Shown piece by piece: positions 61,393 to 64,000 of a DNA stretch of 64,000 bases. The notes below the pieces were generated by a model that saw only the letters and a list, made by a program, of their open reading frames with translations, made no database searches and was not told the origin of the DNA. The stretch's first letter is position 1. Every line of letters begins with the position of its first letter. Both the position numbers and the translations under genes were made by a program. The stretch is taken from NCBI RefSeq assembly GCF_040689105.1, contig NZ_JBFBVU010000018.1, positions 16,986-80,985 on the forward strand, given 5' to 3'. Origin of the DNA: Meridianimarinicoccus marinus (GTDB lineage Bacteria; Pseudomonadota; Alphaproteobacteria; Rhodobacterales; Rhodobacteraceae).

Positions 61393-62597
61393 AGCGCGTC
61401 GTCATCACCGGCCAAGGCGCCATCAACGCGCTTGGCCACACGGCAGAAGACACCTTGCTGGCCATGCGCGAAGGCCGCTGCGGTATCGGTGAGCTGGACT
61501 TCCGCGATGTCGAACGCCTGTCGATCCACATTGGCGGGCAGGTGCGCGACTATGATCCCGAACAGCGGTTCAACCGCCAGCAGATCGCGCTGTACGACCG
61601 GTTCACCCAGTTCACCCTGATCGCGGCCAAGGAGGCCATCGCGCAATCGGGGCTGAGCTTTGCCGGCGATCTGGCGGCGCGGTCCGGGGTCGTGCTGGGC
61701 ACCTCGGGCGGGGGTCTGAACACGCAGGATGAAAACTATCGCACGGTCTATGAAGAGGGGAAGAACCGTGTTCACCCCTTCGTCGTGCCGAAGCTGATGA
61801 ACAACGCCGCCTGTAGTCATGTCTCGATGGACTACAACTTGAAGGGGCCAAGCTTCACTGTGGCCACCGCCTGCGCCTCGTCGAACCATGCCATGGGGCT
61901 GGCCTTCCACCTGATCCGGGGCGGCGGCGCGACCGTGATGGTGACCGGCGGCTCCGAAAGCATGTTGTGCTTTGGCGGCGTCAAGGCCTGGGAAGGGCTG
62001 CGCGTCATGTCCAAGGATGCCTGCCGGCCGTTCTCGGCCAATCGCAACGGCATGGTGCAGGGCGAAGGCGCGGCAATCTTCATCTTCGAGGAATACGAGC
62101 ACGCAAGGGCGCGCGGTGCCGATATCCTGGCCGAGGTGATCGGCTTTGCCATGTCCTCGGATGCGGCCGACATCGTGATGCCCTCCAAGCAGGGCGCGGC
62201 CCGCACCATTGCCGGAGCGCTGGAAGATGCGAAGATCTCGCCCGACGCGGTGGGCTATATCAACGCCCATGGCACCGGGACGGCGGCCAATGACAAGACC
62301 GAATGCGCGGCGGTGGCCGATGTGTTCGGCGCCCATGCGGATCGGCTGATGATCTCTTCGACCAAGTCGATGCACGGCCACCTGATCGGCGGGACGGGGG
62401 CGGTAGAGCTTCTGGCCTGCGTCATGGCCCTGCGCGACGGGATCATCGCGCCGACCATCGGCTACGAGGAGCCCGACCCGGAGTGCGCGCTGGACGTGGT
62501 GCCGAACGAGGCGCGCGAGGCCGAGGTCGACGTGGTCCTGTCCAACGCGTTTGCCTTTGGGGGCCTGAACGCCGTTCTGGCGCTCAGGCGGATCTGA
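61389..62597 (+). CDS. Beta-ketoacyl-ACP synthase (FabF/NodE-like)
   Basis: 402 residues of a condensing enzyme: active Cys in TACASSNHAMG, the His motifs HGTGTAANDKTE and STKSMHGHLIGG, and FAFGGLNAVLAL at the end. It overlaps the ACP stop by 4 bases, so it probably elongates acyl chains on that carrier. The lpxD neighbour suggests acyl chains for lipid A or a related lipid; the substrate is inference. Confidence 0.9.
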   Translation: MKRVVITGQGAINALGHTAEDTLLAMREGRCGIGELDFRDVERLSIHIGGQVRDYDPEQRFNRQQIALYDRFTQFTLIAAKEAIAQSGLSFAGDLAARSGVVLGTSGGGLNTQDENYRTVYEEGKNRVHPFVVPKLMNNAACSHVSMDYNLKGPSFTVATACASSNHAMGLAFHLIRGGGATVMVTGGSESMLCFGGVKAWEGLRVMSKDACRPFSANRNGMVQGEGAAIFIFEEYEHARARGADILAEVIGFAMSSDAADIVMPSKQGAARTIAGALEDAKISPDAVGYINAHGTGTAANDKTECAAVADVFGAHADRLMISSTKSMHGHLIGGTGAVELLACVMALRDGIIAPTIGYEEPDPECALDVVPNEAREAEVDVVLSNAFAFGGLNAVLALRRI

Positions 62598-62612
62598 AGG
62601 GGCTCTGGCCGC

Positions 62613-63215
62613 TTACTGCGGCCGGGGCAGCGCCATCAGTTCGTTGTAGGCCGCAGTGAAGCCCGACAGCGAGACGGTCAGCGAGATGCGGTTCTCCGGC
62701 GCAACCATGGGATAGATGGCGATTTCACCGTTCGAGCCGCTGCGCATGCGCGCGATATCCGCCTCGTTCAGCCCCAGTTGCGCGATGCAGCCCTGACGGT
62801 TGCAGAACTGGAACGGATAGGTGGCGGCTTCGCCGCCGTCGGCGCTGAAGGACACGCGGCGGGTCAGCAGGGTCTCCAGCGGCGTGATGACCGTGGCGCC
62901 TGCGCTCAGCTCGGGGTTGTCCACGGGAAACAGGCTGAAATCGGCGGTGGGGTTGCCTTCCGGGTTCAGCAGGGTCTGCTGCATTTCGCAGGGGTCGAAG
63001 GCCACCTGTTCCAGCCGGATGCAGCGCAGGGACCAGTCGCCATGGGTGGCAATCTCATAGGTCTGGTTGGGCTGCGCATCGGCACGGGACTGCGGCAGCG
63101 CAGCCGCGGCCGCTTGCGCCGCATTGGGGGCCGCATTCGGTGCGGTTTGCTGGGCGGTGGCCGGAAGGGCCGCGATCAGGGTGCTCAGGGCACCGGCGAT
63201 CAGGAAATTGCGCAT
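62613..63215 (-). CDS. Invasion-associated locus B (IalB)-like periplasmic protein
   Basis: The ATG at 63215 gives 200 residues with a signal peptide (MRNFLIAGALSTLIAALPAT) and an Ala/Gln/Pro/Asn-rich linker. The IalB core is THGDWSLRCIRLE, FDPCEMQQTLLNPEGNPTAD and FQFCNRQGCIAQLGLNEADI with conserved cysteines. The family is widespread in alphaproteobacteria and the name comes from Bartonella; here it is a general periplasmic protein of unknown role. Confidence 0.88.
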   Translation of the reverse strand: MRNFLIAGALSTLIAALPATAQQTAPNAAPNAAQAAAAALPQSRADAQPNQTYEIATHGDWSLRCIRLEQVAFDPCEMQQTLLNPEGNPTADFSLFPVDNPELSAGATVITPLETLLTRRVSFSADGGEAATYPFQFCNRQGCIAQLGLNEADIARMRSGSNGEIAIYPMVAPENRISLTVSLSGFTAAYNELMALPRPQ

Positions 63216-63843
63216 CTGAGGCTCCGTGTTGGTCGTTCTGACCTGCACCTAGCATGGTGCAGAAAGCTTGTCAGACGGAACCTAGGGCGGCGCGCGAAAA
63301 GTTTAAAGCGTCCTTTGGTGGCCGGAGCAGGGAGGCTGCACACCTTGCCGACGGTGTCTACCTGAGCAATGGCGGGGTGCCTCAATCCTGAATTGCGGCC
63401 TTGCCCGGACCCTATTGTGTGCCGGGTTACACTTCAGGCGCGGCTGGCTCTATTTTTCTGCGGCGCAGCAATTGGGCGAAGTGCCCATTCGGCGAAACAG
63501 GGTGCGCCCGGTCAAGACGTTTCGGGCGGGTTTCGACCGCACCCGGCGGTGGTGTTTGCCCCAGAGAGGGAGCCATCGTCCCTCCGCGCAATTGGCGGCG
63601 CACCGTGGCCACGTCCTCTCCGCGCGTCGCGTTGAGAGGGCAAACCCTTGAAATGGAGCGGTTTGAACAAACGGGAGATGTCGAAAAGGCGGCACGGGCC
63701 TTTTCTTGTCGGCGCAACGGCACGTCCCGGGTCGGCAAGCTGCCAGTTGCCGGTCTTGCAATCTGGTTGCCGATATTCCGGGCGCTTCGGAAACGCGGCG
63801 GGGGAATGCATTCGAAGACGCAAACGGGATCCAGACCCCAAAA

Positions 63844-63880
63844 AATAAAAGGGCCCACTAAGGACCCTTTATTTTTATTT
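63844..63880. terminator. Imperfect hairpin with A and T tracts
   Basis: AAATAAAAGGGCCC is followed by ACTAA and then GGACCCTTTATTTTT. The arms pair except for one bulged base, and T-rich sequence lies on either strand. It could be a bidirectional terminator. Confidence 0.5.
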
Positions 63881-63970
63881 TGCTCCCTGTCGGACTGGCC
63901 GACTTATGTGGGGAACGCTACGGCGACTCGGATCATGCGTCAACAGCCAATTACTGCAAAAACTAAAGTA

Positions 63971-63998
63971 AAAAAAAGGCCGCGCCAGAGGCGCGGCC
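63971..63998 (-). terminator. Terminator for a minus-strand gene beyond the window
   Basis: The arms GGCCGCGCC (63978-63986) and GGCGCGGCC (63990-63998) are perfect, loop AGA, and the minus strand continues with seven Ts (63977-63971). A gene on the minus strand presumably ends just right of the window. Confidence 0.8.
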
Positions 63999-64000
63999 AG

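Larger units (their letters stand above)
63216..64000. other. 785 bases with no supportable gene
   Basis: Frames here are short, low in codon bias and match nothing. An imperfect hairpin with flanking A and T tracts lies at about 63844-63880 and a clean terminator at 63971-63998. The stretch may hold a small RNA gene or just flanking DNA. Confidence 0.5.

Noticed and set aside
63427..63858. A 143-codon minus-strand frame near the right end
   Set aside because: No start signal, odd composition and no resemblance to any family; overlapping frames of similar length exist on both strands.

Overview
The window is GC-rich chromosomal DNA from an alphaproteobacterium, almost certainly a member of the Rhodobacterales (Roseobacter-type). 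I infer this from gene content: CarD next to 7Fe ferredoxin FdxA, proteins with VPLPA-CTERM-like tails, TRAP and branched-chain ABC transporters, an IalB-like protein and a tRNA-Asn. No database search was possible; identities come from reading the sequence and recalling families.

Layout. 0-2.5 kb: 3' part of mfd, then a secreted protein with a VPxPA-type tail. 2.4-8.8 kb: lysophospholipase-like hydrolase with a SCP2 protein, a TPR protein, a Suv3-like helicase, an S4 protein, fdxA and carD. 8.9-10.7 kb: divergent cobS/cobT (lower ligand of B12). 10.7-17.3 kb: a KefB/C-type antiporter, a PilP-like protein, a SIMPL protein, O-acetylhomoserine sulfhydrylase and a VOC protein. 17.4-23.2 kb: a five-gene branched-chain-amino-acid-type ABC operon whose second ATPase has a disordered extension of about 285 residues. 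23.4-33.2 kb: eight minus-strand genes that look like one acetate-use unit (acs, adk, DUF4212/VC_2705 symporter, CNMP-CBS-DUF294 regulator, small membrane protein, pseudo-receiver, membrane PAS-DnaQ fusion). 33.7-37.9 kb: three VPLPA-type surface proteins around a MauG-like peroxidase and a Sel1 protein.

38.0-45.6 kb is a catabolic cluster: a three-part TRAP transporter, flavin reductase, aldo/keto reductase and FMNH2-dependent monooxygenase on one strand, with a GntR regulator and a Gfo/Idh/MocA oxidoreductase divergent. The enzyme trio matches the sulfo-SMO (sulfoquinovose monooxygenase) pathway. Here a TRAP transporter stands where an ABC importer is known, and no GH31 sulfoquinovosidase is present.

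46.4-51.7 kb is a decayed accessory region next to the 3' end of tRNA-Asn. It holds a broken M13 peptidase, unexplained DNA, a DUF2189 membrane protein, scraps of an IS256-type transposase and a C5-cytosine methyltransferase, and one intact two-gene unit: a small three-helix membrane protein plus a TIR-like (DUF1863/ThsB-type) protein. This pair is the best candidate for an undescribed defence system.

51.8-64 kb returns to core genes: an MBL hydrolase, an orphan EnvZ-like kinase, a tungstate cluster (tupBCA with an excisionase-like-HTH/periplasmic-binding-domain regulator), a DUF882 and L,D-transpeptidase pair, lpxD, an acyl carrier protein with its ketosynthase, and an IalB-like protein. The last 0.8 kb has no gene I can support and ends in a terminator for a minus-strand gene outside the window.
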